NCBI GenBank assembly: GCA_964019135.1
Contig: OZ025258.1
Location: 11,749,771-11,813,770 of the forward strand
Direction of reading: 5' to 3'
Origin: Arenicola marina
Lineage: Eukaryota; Annelida; Polychaeta; Arenicolidae
Length of the DNA: 64,000 bases
The position numbers and the translations under genes are program-made. Numbering within the stretch: position 1 is the first letter of the stretch; each line of letters opens with the position of its first letter. The notes below the pieces were generated by a model that saw only the letters and a list, made by a program, of their open reading frames with translations, was not told where the DNA came from and did not search any database. Shown in pieces: positions 49,501 to 57,434 of this stretch.

Positions 49501-52500
49501 TTTATGCGGCAGGATAACTGGACACTATCCCACATTACTCATAAAATATGGACGCAATAACATAAGTTCAATCAAGTTTATAGATATTGAACGTTTGGGA
49601 TGGGGGTTACGCCCGTGAAAGAACAACATTGCCAGATCAGTTGCGGATTTCACGAACGCAGTTTAGCCGGCTACGGGGCTCAGTCGGCTGAAAGCGCCCA
49701 TCATTTACATGGTAGCTTTAGACGACTAAGCCCCGTAGCCGGCTAAACTATGTACGTGAAATGGGCCACTGGTGTTTTTTGTCTAGATGGAGATTACTAC
49801 CAGATTAGTTAATCCGAGAAACAAAATCGCACTCACCGGCCTCCGCTTCTATCTTATCGTCAGACACATATTTCTGCGTCATGCGCTCCGCCAGAGGAAG
49901 AAACATGGCTTGTGCCAATTTGTCATCCGCCACATGAGCCTGTAGGTAAGCAGAATGACAATGGCTGCAGTTTCTCAATATCTTTCAGTTCCATAATAGC
50001 ACAAAGATATAGACAATAATATTTGTCATCCATCACCAAACTGAAGCAACTACAAACTGTTTATTACCGATGCTAAATAACTTCTTTTATTGATAAGTTG
50101 GTATCAATTACAATTTTAAACTACTAGTAAATGCATTGCCTACCGGGGTATTTCGATTAAGCTACTAATTCGTCTTCATGTTACAGTTTTTTTCAGATGA
50201 CCTCCTGGTGATGATCTGAGGTTGGTGTTTTGTCAAACCACTACATGCAACTGTACGCTAAATATCACCCAAACTAAATGCCATATCCATGACCGTAGGT
50301 TATGTAGGCATACATACCCCTGATGTATGCAAACATAAACCTTATGTAGGCAAACATAAACCTTATTTAGGCAAACATAAACCTTATGTAGGCAAATGTA
50401 AACATTATGTAGGCAAACATAAACGTTATGTAGGCAAACATAAACATGTAGGCAAACATAAACCTTATGTATGCAAACATAAACTGTATGTAGGCAAACA
50501 TAAACCTTATGTAGGCAAACATAAACATTATGCAGGCAAACATAAACCTTATGTAGGCAAACATAAACCTTATGTAGGCAACATAAACCTTATGTAGGCA
50601 AACATAAACCTTATGTAGGCAAACATAAACCTCACCCCAGAACCCAGAACTGCAATCATATATGCTTGTGAACTCGAACGTTTCGTTTTCATTTGATTTG
50701 AAAGGGATTGAACAGTAATCCAGTGTATTAGACATCTTACCTGCATGACAATACTCATCACCGCCCAGAAATAATACGGGTTTTTCTGAGGGCAGAGTCT
50801 GTGAAGCATCATGGCAGTCTGCTGCTGCTTCTTGTAATCACTGAGCCGCACGTAGGCCATGAAGAGAGCTGACAGGATATCTTCACTGTCAGGCTTCAGC
50901 TTCTGAGCATTGGCATACATTTCCGCTATCAACTCAACTGCAAGTAAAGGCGTTTTTTCGACTCGTTTAAAGGAAACCCACATTTGAGTATAGCTGACAT
51001 ATTATTTATGTCTATCATTTAAGACCGGGACATGGCAAGACTCTCCCTTCCTTCTCCCATTGACGCGATAGGACCCAAAATGGTAAAAGTGTCCTGAATA
51101 TACAAACAACCAACCGATCATTTAAGATACTTCAAGAATATATTATTCTGGGGCTCAGATTGTGGTAACATGATGTGAGACATAATAGACTTGGATAGCC
51201 TCAGTTTAATAAACAATTGTGCAAATATAGTTAAAACTTAGTTCAACACACAAACCATTAGGCTGGCCCGTTGACAAATGGGATACATCTGCACATCATT
51301 ATCAAGGTACACACAGACTCACATCTGTTCATTTCACGGTAACATATCAACAAGGCTTGCAGTGTTGCCTCTTCTGTGGGACTCTGTTGATGTACCTCCT
51401 TTAGTAGACTTTCACATTCCTCAGACCGACCAAGGCGCAAAAGCGCCAAGCCTTTAAGGACCTGAAATAATAAAGAGGGATTTCAGGACTAAAAAGAATG
51501 TATGAAATAAAATATTGGAACCAGAATTGGTTGGTATTTTATGCAATCATCAATATGACTTGCAGATTCAGTAGTTGAAGAACTTTTGAAAGTTGCATAT
51601 CAAGCTCTTTCCTGCCAAAATTAAGCCCAGGCGACATACAGGCTATACATTCAGTAGCCTAATAAACATCACTGTTTCGGCCTGTGATGTGGCAAACATA
51701 TCTATCCCGGGACACCACAGAACTCGGTTGCGGTACTGCTACTTATAACAAAGCATCGCGAAGCACACAAACTGATGAAGTTTACTACTAAGTTGAAGAC
51801 CTGTGGCAAAATTGATATCACAGGCAATGCTAAGAGACTCAATTTGGCAGTCTGGTATGCATGGAATATAGTCAAAAGAAATCTTGGATGATTCAATGAA
51901 TGCTTCTTATTTGTATTTTGATTTCTTTAGTTTTGGCGGGAAAGAGCTTCATATGCAACTTTAAATACTAAGTATTCACAATACAAAATAGTTGTCTATC
52001 AGATTTATAGATTAACTACTAAAGAAGCAACTGAATAATGCATATTTTACTTCTTAGTCAGGTTGTGCTCTCACCTTTGCACATTGAAAGTCCTTTTGTT
52101 TCTTGAGAACTTTATCAGCTTCTTGAAGGGCCTTTTTGTTTGATCCATAATCAAGGCTATCTGGAATTGAAAACAGTATCCAGATTATGCAGAGCAAATA
52201 ATCACAAGTTCCAAGAAAGTAAACTTTTGGTGTAAACTTGAAATTCAAACTGTCACTTTGAAAGGCTAGCAGGCATAGTCAGTTCTTAAAAAAACCAGAG
52301 AAAAGTAAAATCCTTGAAGCAAGGGTTGATAATGTAATCAGGAAGGTTTAAAACACTGTCCAAGTCTCTCTTCCTAATTAACCTCTTCAGTATGAGACCA
52401 GTGGCAGGCTCCCATGACACTTACTGAACTATTTATTAATCACTGGTATATAGTTTATGTAGGCAGTATTAGACAGCAGCCTTCCAGCGCCAAGTCATGT

Positions 52501-55190
52501 ACCTAGCCAGTGACAACAATTTCAGTGGTAATAAGATAAATGCGGTACACCTTTGAAAATTATCATGGCATGCAAACAGTATGCATTAGCCCAGAACTGT
52601 AGGCTGTGTGTTGGCTGAGACATAGCCTAGTCACATTCCATAATGAAATTCTGATCTGGAACAACACCCTTTTAGGGTTGTTTGACTTTGATCAAGTGTA
52701 ACTTTCATTCTTTTAATGATGTGGGAAACGGTTTATAACAGAAAAAAACATAATCCTTTCTTTCTTGGGTTCTCGTTATCAAGCCTAGACATTCAAATAT
52801 ATAGGATATTTACGAAAGCAGCAAAAAAAGAAATGTAAACACCGCAACATTATTGTAAAATTGCACTGGTTTGATGCCATCAGGAGCATTTCACTGGCAA
52901 GAAAGCTGGCATCTGCTGTCTCTTTAATGAGAACCTGTCAGTGATGAAGTGACTTGATATGGACACGAAAATAAATAAGAGGAACACAGGGGTTTGATGG
53001 GTCTGTTTAATGTTGCAACTTTTAATTGTCAAGAAAAGAGCAATTTTTTTTCGCTTTGAACATTACCCCACCCATGGACAATTGACACCTACACCTTACA
53101 CTAGGCTATACTGAAACAAAAGTGGATTAACCTTATGATTAAGAAAGGCTGGTAAAAGGGGTTTATAGAAATGAGGGCTATATTACCAGAACGGATGTAT
53201 GGTCTCCCCACCCCTTGCTGGGTTTAGTATGGATAGGGGGGAAGAGATGGTGGGGAGGAGAAGAGCTTTGAATTGGTATCATCAGATCACAGAAAGGTAG
53301 GACTTGTAAATATCTATAAAATATAATGTTGAAAAATCCTCTGATCATCTTTTTCGGGTTGAGTTATTGTCAAAGAATGCCAATTAATCAATTTTCACAC
53401 CAGACCAAAGATTGTCTAGAGTAAGATCTCCAACTCGCGCATCTGCCTATGGCCGAAAAATTTTACAAATGAGTTGTGGCGCTGTTCCAGTCGGATAACT
53501 GATGCGCGCTGGTACCAGATGAGTGAAAGACACGTAACAAACATGCTAAGCTTACCTTATCGATCGAGAATTAAGTTACCTGCATAATATTGACAAAAAC
53601 ATACATTCTACCCCTCCAGTTTCCTCATTGAAAGTTATCAAGTCTGATTTCAACAGTGAAATGTAATCAAACGAACCCACGGCTGCGGGGCAGACATGTC
53701 AGATTGTGAGTGTTCTGAATCTGACTTCAGTCCTCTGACTTTTAGATCTAGACGCGCGTGATGGAATAGGCACTCGCGTCTAACTTAGATCTAGCTAGAA
53801 TCACAAATTAGGATCGAGAATTTCTTTAAAATCATGACTACCGTGACAAGGACCACCTTTTTTTCAGAGAAAATAGCAGGTTTTCCAAACAATAAAGGTA
53901 AAAAAAACAGTGTTCGTCTTCGTCGGGAATCGAACTCACAATCATGCGATCAAAAGACAAACGTCTTACCAACTGCGCTAGTGGGCTTCACGACGTCGTC
54001 ATGTATTTGAACAATAGTTTTAATACGCATGCTTCTCAATCCATAAACTATTTCTATCTACCCTGCTCATCTGTGTTAGCAGAAACGTCTATTTCAGAGG
54101 GGATTTGCAGGTGAAATAGTTCTTTTTTTCCATGCAAACCTCGTAAATCGATTATATTTAGACTGATAAGTTAGTCGATCTGCCCTTCTTGGTTCAATGG
54201 TCCAATGACAATGTCACTTTTGGTGATAAAGCTGGAACTGTAAAAGTAAACAAAGACTTGTCCGAACTTGCTTTACATTTTTAGGAAACTAGAAAAAAAA
54301 ACGTATTTGGATTGTTCTTCCTGCAGTTTGTACAGTTAACTGGTTAATGGCCATATAAAAGTCCAAGGCAGCGCCAGTTTCTTGCATCAGTTACGCCGGC
54401 GTCCATTGCGATATAGCCTGAAGTAGCATCCCGACCGCTAGATGGCGCCTTACACTAATGTGCACGCAGTGAACGTGCGAGTTAGAGATCTTACTCTAGA
54501 CAATCTTTGACCAGACCACAGTGTAAGCCTCCCCTACCTCTAACCCTGCCTGCCCAGTATCTATACACGTGGTCTGCCAATCAACTCAGCTGCTACTTTG
54601 CTAGCTTCACACACCACTCTTCCCTCAACCCCTCCCCCCACCCTGATACACAGCCACTCCACCCACCCTAACCCATATAATCGCCATACTCGGCCGTTCC
54701 GACTGGTACTGGTAGTACGGCGGTCACCAGTGGCAGTGGTCACACAGCCCGATACAACGGCGGAAGGCTGGCTGAGCAAAACGAATGCACAACAATCCAT
54801 TACTGTCTGTGGCGTTAGACAGTCTCAATTACGACCTTTAACTGCATCTGTCCATGCAGCGGTTCTGTTTCCTCAAGCAAGAATATTTTCTAGAACGCTT
54901 TCACCAGCAGCAATGCATTTGACAGAAACAGGAAAGAGCAAAACTTTCGGTCTTTCATGTTTCCAACGAATCCAAGCAGCAAGCGCATGCAGAGGCCAGT
55001 GCACCCCAGACGCAATCAACACGCCACAAATAGCACAGTGTAGATCTGGGGGTCTTATTTTTAAGTTCACCACGTGGACAAATCAAAGGCTATATCATCT
55101 ATGGCCCTGTGGCACGAGCAATGTGTAAATATTACCATAAATCGGCCTCAGACGGCGCTCATTGACATCCACATGGCCCCGGGAAGACAT
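34544..55190 (-). CDS. NAA25: NAA25, NatB N-terminal acetyltransferase auxiliary subunit, complete 25-exon gene
   Basis: Exons: 55136-55190, 52075-52160, 51323-51461, 50741-50937, 49837-49939, 48935-49015, 48565-48676, 48248-48334, 47616-47782, 46237-46349, 45795-45860, 45110-45245, 44703-44792, 44138-44248, 43317-43386, 42188-42287, 41308-41459, 40676-40844, 39690-39953, 39235-39358, 37976-38035, 37637-37734, 36822-36932, 35959-36108, 34544-34666. Total 2964 nt, 987 residues plus TAG; human NAA25 is 972. Start MSSRGHVDVNERRLRPIY mirrors the human N terminus. Other matching blocks are NPYYFWAVMSIVMQ, MFLPLAERM, GKYKEALDVI, FGDKPCC, IKHIQHDSIGY, VWQDLRDNRDL and LNPNVLENLV. NAA25 is a TPR-like superhelical scaffold that binds catalytic NAA20 at the ribosome; NatB acetylates Met-Asp/Glu/Asn/Gln starts. 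All borders are GT-AG; the exon 8 donor (GTTGGT) is weak but is the only one keeping frame. Residues about 699-735 are a Gly/Ala/Thr-rich insert. Confidence 0.95.
34690..35165. mobile_element. MITE of the TTAA family, right end lost, internal ~160-bp duplication (copy 3)
   Basis: The left end AGTTACTTATCGAACTCTTT follows TTAA at 34686. The segment AAATAAGAATCAGTCCTTGA to CCCGTGATATCAATTAAC occurs twice (about 34738 and 34900). The right terminus is not recognisable beyond about 35165. It lies at the start of NAA25 intron 24, just 5' of the last exon. Confidence 0.75.
35406..35940. repeat. Tandem array of SINE tRNA-like heads, ~77-bp unit, seven copies
   Basis: Starts of GTTAGGCTCTCAGGTGGCCA recur about every 77 bp (35406, 35482, 35558 and on). 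Read on the minus strand each unit contains the SINE A-box region (GATAGCTCAGTGGGTTAGCG) but no B box. The unit is the 5' head of the dispersed SINE, amplified without its body. The array stops about 13 bp from the donor hexamer of NAA25 exon 24 (35953-35958). Confidence 0.85.
36682..36823. repeat. ~75-bp direct duplication overlapping the NAA25 exon 23 donor
   Basis: ATATATCACAATG ... ATAAGCACCGTCACT (first) and ATATATCACAATG ... ATAAGCGCCGTCACTCACC (second). The second copy ends in the donor of exon 23 (36816-36821); the first has lost the donor bases. Confidence 0.65.
38636..39215. repeat. 35-bp minisatellite, ~16 copies, next to NAA25 exon 20 donor
   Basis: The unit TACAGCCACAGAACTGGGGC then TAGGCAGCTTCATGG is highly homogeneous. 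The array ends about 15 bp from the donor hexamer (39229-39234). Confidence 0.93.
39645..39676 (+). mobile_element. SINE 3' tail fragment beside NAA25 exon 19 donor
   Basis: The 32-bp SINE tail (AAGCGTCCTGAATATACAAC) ends about 8 bp outside the exon 19 donor hexamer (39684-39689), in reverse orientation to the gene. Confidence 0.65.
40150..40548. repeat. Tandem array of a second tRNA-like head, ~57-bp unit, seven copies
   Basis: The unit is GATCTGCGGTCTAGTGCGCT then AACCACTACACCAGGGAGGC and CCCCAGGACCTATT. On the minus strand it reads TGGTGTAGTGGTTAGCGC, an A-box-like tRNA head distinct from the main SINE. It lies in NAA25 intron 18, about 125 bp from the exon 18 donor. A related half-unit with a B-box-like tail is at 42990-43050. 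Confidence 0.8.
40560..40636 (-). repeat. tRNA-like sequence (SINE head or tRNA pseudogene)
   Basis: On the minus strand, A-box-like GTGGTCGAGAGGGTAGCG and B-box-like GAGTTCAAAT lie about 35 bp apart, as in tRNA-derived SINEs. The acceptor stem does not pair, so it is not a functional tRNA. It is next to the 57-bp head array. Confidence 0.5.
40855..41010. repeat. ~35-bp degenerate repeat next to NAA25 exon 18 acceptor
   Basis: Units of GTCAACAGTAAACAAAGGGG then TACAACTTAC start about 10 bp upstream of the exon 18 acceptor, the only clear acceptor-side case in the window. Confidence 0.75.
41655..41734 (-). mobile_element. SINE 3' fragment
   Basis: Reverse orientation 80-bp tail and body (GTATATTCAGGACGCTTTAA ... 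GGAGAAGGAAGGGAGAGTGG) in NAA25 intron 16. Confidence 0.75.
42660..42830. repeat. G-rich tracts in NAA25 intron 15
   Basis: Runs of G at 42717-42736 and 42765-42778 separated by unique sequence. A tRNA-like 3' half (B box GGTTTGAATCC on the minus strand) lies at 42985-43035. Confidence 0.6.
43211..43338. repeat. 64-bp tandem duplication containing NAA25 exon 15 donor
   Basis: Two 64-bp copies (43211-43274 and 43275-43338) each include ACTTACCCTATGGAGTCGTG, which on the gene strand is the last bases of exon 15 plus the donor GTAAGT. The true donor is at 43311-43316; the copy is at 43247-43252. Confidence 0.88.
43680..44095. repeat. AT-rich microsatellite and inverted repeat
   Basis: (TA)n tracts contain TAAAGGTGATATATATAT and the inverse ATATATATCACCTTTA around TTCACGGTCAT/AACCGTGAA, able to fold as a long AT-rich cruciform. 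It ends about 40 bp from the exon 14 donor. A smaller ATATGGACATATGCACATAA repeat is at 44448-44502. Confidence 0.85.
45020..45109. repeat. Short tandem repeat running into NAA25 exon 12 donor
   Basis: Units of TTAACTACTAACCCCA and TTAACCA lead to TTAACCACTACCTACCAAAC at the junction. On the gene strand the units read GGGGTTAGTAGTTAA against the true donor TG|GTAGGTAGTGGTTAA. Confidence 0.7.
46775..46920. mobile_element. MITE-like element, second copy, left end lost
   Basis: Matches the right ~145 bp of the element at 4537 (GATTAAGAAATCTTCCTCAA ... ATTATGAATACGGCCCCT). It ends exactly where the NAA25 intron 9 minisatellite begins. Confidence 0.7.
46921..47625. repeat. 44/60-bp minisatellite overlapping NAA25 exon 9 donor
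   Basis: About 12 units of ACTTAACGCCTTACCTCTGT then CACCTAGAGTTTCTTCAATG, in 60-bp and 44-bp forms. The last unit is the real junction (ACTTCACGCCTTACCCCTGTC, 47604-47624), so each unit carries GACAGAGGTAAGG on the gene strand. Confidence 0.93.
49234..49412 (-). mobile_element. SINE copy, 5' truncated
   Basis: Reverse orientation copy of tail, body and part of the tRNA-like head (to the B box, GGGGCGCAAACCACCGATCC on the plus strand) in NAA25 intron 5. Confidence 0.78.
49647..49762. repeat. Foldback element, 116 bp
   Basis: Arms 49661-49686 and 49723-49748 (GTTTAGCCGGCTACGGGGCT) pair over 26 bp with one mismatch. The outer flanks ATTTCACG also pair, giving about 40-bp arms around a 36-bp loop. 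NAA25 intron 5. Confidence 0.7.
50300..50640. repeat. 21-bp minisatellite near NAA25 exon 4 donor
   Basis: About 15 units of ACCTTATGTAGGCAAACATA with minor variants, ending about 95 bp from the exon 4 donor hexamer (50735-50740). The Tyr/Lys- and Phe/Met-rich frames across it are spurious. Confidence 0.92.
51025..51112 (+). mobile_element. SINE 3' fragment
   Basis: Plus-oriented body and tail (CTCTCCCTTCCTTCTCCCAT ... GTCCTGAATATAC) in NAA25 intron 3. Confidence 0.72.
51591..51960. mobile_element. MITE, TTAA-flanked, 370 bp (family copy 2)
   Basis: Inverted orientation relative to the copy at 58596. The left end is AGTTGCATATCAAGCTCTTT and the right end TTGGCGGGAAAGAGCTTCAT ...GCAACT, followed by TTAA at 51961; the left TTAA is decayed to TGAA. 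The interior matches (CTGCTACTTATAACAAAGCA). NAA25 intron 2. Confidence 0.8.
52161..53396. other. NAA25 intron 1, right part, no feature found
   Basis: Unique AT-rich sequence. No repeat, exon or RNA gene could be supported. Confidence 0.5.
53397..54515. mobile_element. Inverted-repeat element, ~1.1 kb, in NAA25 intron 1
   Basis: Near-perfect terminal inverted repeats of about 35 bp (53403-53437 and 54477-54510; core AAAGATTGTCTAGAGTAAGA). The interior holds a palindromic segment (53738-53795, TTAGATCTAGACGCG) and the tRNA-like Pol III unit at 53905-54003. No transposase frame is visible. Target-site duplication is unclear. Confidence 0.7.
53905..54003 (-). repeat. tRNA-like Pol III unit with oligo-T terminator
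   Basis: The minus strand reads GCCCACTAGCGCAGTTGGTA (A box), then GTGAGTTCGATTCCC (B box) and ends at eight Ts (plus-strand A run at 53899-53906). The 5' half resembles tRNA-Met, but the acceptor and anticodon stems do not pair. It lies inside the 1.1-kb inverted-repeat element at 53397-54515. Confidence 0.55.
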
Positions 55191-57434
55191 TTTGCCTACG
55201 AGATCTCGCACCAAATTGCGAGATCGCAACGTCGAAAATGCCAAAAACAGGTTTAGTAACCGAATAATTTGTTTTAGATTGCCTCCCCCCCCCCCCACCC
55301 CCCTCCCCACCCCTCCTCCTCCTTATGGCTTTTTCTATGGTGTAAGCCTGGATATTACCAGCGAGCCATATATGCTAACCTGGATGCCCAGTGATGCACC
55401 AGAGAGCAATAAATCGCTATAGAACTGATGTCTTTCATAAAGTCGATACCATACAGATCGAAGAGATACTTTGAATGAGGCGACAGTTGCAGAGGACAAA
55501 CGCAACACGGCGCTCGCACGTACGGAACAGCCAGTACTGGAAGCAAGCTTGCCGGGAAAACAAATAAATAAGGTAGGTCTGCATGATGCTGCGATGTAGG
55601 GTAGATCAGTGACAAATATAGATCTATATGTTTTTGTTTAGGTGAAATAAACCCATCCACACCACACATCAGACTATTTAGCGATGCTGCCGTAACTTCG
55701 GAGTGCATGGGACGGTCTAAATTCGACTCTATTATGGTTAAACAATCTCAGATTACCAATATAAGGAAATAACGGTGATATGTTATATTGTTGTACACGG
55801 ACTGATGAATGGTCGGGATAATTAGGTCAGCCTCACAACATAACTTGCCATTGGTTTGACGTTTCCTCACGTGACCCTGACACTCACTCACAGCCGCATT
55901 ATGTCTAACTGCTTTTATATGACATAATTAACCTTCTCTGGTATTTATATTTCTGATATGGTACGCATTGAATGCAGTCGAGTTATCCAATTTTTGTCTG
56001 AATCAAGTGAAAGCGAACAACGACCGGAAAGCACGTGGCACAGACCATTGATGAAATAACATCGACGTAGAGCATAATCATCCGTGTATCTATAGGGCTG
56101 TACAAAGGCTTGGGGCTGTACAGTCACTACGGGATCTTGTCGAGACCCCACGAGATAGGCATACTTATGCTCTACGCCAATGCGTAGCATCAACGGCCTT
56201 TACGTGCTGCCTACCTTCCGGTTTTTCGCCTTCACTCGCTTCACACACAAGATCGGCTAAAGCTGTCCTTGGATGCACAACTAACCACTGAAGTTTTGTG
56301 CATATCAGAATTATAACCATCCGAGTAGATTTATGTAATATATGAGTGGTTAAACAGTTGATATACCAGAATGCGGCTGTTTTATGAATGACTGTCAGTG
56401 TCAAGCGATCTGATGTCCTGTGCGGGGTTTTCCCCAGAAATGTCGCAGAAATGTAAACATCGATGATTTGCCTAAAAAAACAGGCTTACAACAGTCTCAT
56501 CGAACGGACCACATGTATTACAGATATATAAATATCTTATCCTATCCTATGATTTTATAGTTTGCAATGCCTGGACCAAAGCAAAGAAAAAATAGTTTCA
56601 CACCCACTCGATTCCTCACGCACAAACCGCGCAGCCGGCCGGTTCCCAACACTCAAACGTTGACTACAATGAGAGCTCGTCACGCAGCTGCAGCAAGGCA
56701 CCAGCGTGATGCGCACTCGTTCTAAGAACACGTGTTTTTTTTTGGGTCCCCAAAAGACCTAAACCGGAAATAGAATCCGCGAGAACTGTACAGCCATATC
56801 GAGTCGTGGGGTGTCGATCAGATAGATGTCGTAGTGACTGTGCAGCCCTATTAGTACGGCCCGAAGTGTGGTTTCTGTGTAAATGGGGCTTTAGTTGGGA
56901 TATGGCAAAGCGGTGACGATAAGCTGATAAGATAACGTCGGGTATAGACAGATCGTCGAATGACTTCAGTTGTTCGATTCTGCTTGCACGGACCGGGATT
57001 AAAGCGAGTATACCGCAGTAAACATTTTCTTTATATACAGTGAGTTTTGGTATTTAGTCCGTCACTTTTTCATGTCTCAGCACGGTCAAATAAAATCGTG
57101 ATAAATTACCGCTTTGACCTGTGTACAGTCTTTAAATTGGTCTTGTCATCCAAATCCGTGAAATGTTTTTAGATCTGACCGACGCAGATTCAGCATGGCG
57201 CGAACAAAACACGCCAAGCATTATCTAATCATTATGAAAATCACATGCTTTCGTCAGTTTGTCACAAGTTGATTGACCAATGTGGTGCAATAGCTAGCCT
57301 ATATATAGCATACCGGTCAATTCGTATAAACTGATAAAGGTGCCCGTAAAAGAGGCGCAAGGGAAAGTTAGTTTCAGTTGAGATAATAGTTTGTAATTTG
57401 TAATAGACCAAGTAAAACCCTTCGTGTGGCGACC
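55191..57434. promoter_or_regulatory. Divergent intergenic region, NAA25 / DUF4291 gene
   Basis: The two genes are transcribed away from each other, so both promoters should lie here. The region contains a C-rich tract (55283-55320) and the 760-bp inverted-repeat element (56092-56850), which leaves about 580 bp before the DUF4291 start codon. No TATA or initiator could be assigned with confidence. Confidence 0.45.
56092..56850. mobile_element. Inverted-repeat element, ~760 bp, between NAA25 and the DUF4291 gene
   Basis: The left end (56112-56154, CTGTACAGTCACTACGGGAT ... CGAGACCCCACGAG) and right end (56803-56850, reverse complement CTGCACAGTCACTACGACAT ... CGACACCCCACG) form an imperfect inverted repeat. 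The same terminus occurs alone at 32511-32570 and a fragment at 23903-23940. A 52-codon basic frame MPGPKQRKNSFTPTRF (56569-56727) lies inside; its relevance is unknown. Confidence 0.6.

Noticed and set aside
50289..50735. Frames rich in HKPYVGK or FMFAYIR
   Set aside because: They translate the 21-bp minisatellite in NAA25 intron 4.
53905..54003. Functional tRNA gene
   Set aside because: A and B boxes are present, but acceptor and anticodon stems do not pair; better explained as a tRNA pseudogene or SINE head.
54598..55128. 176-codon plus-strand frame
   Set aside because: No recognisable domain; it is in NAA25 intron 1 on the opposite strand and lacks homologous motifs or clear splice support.
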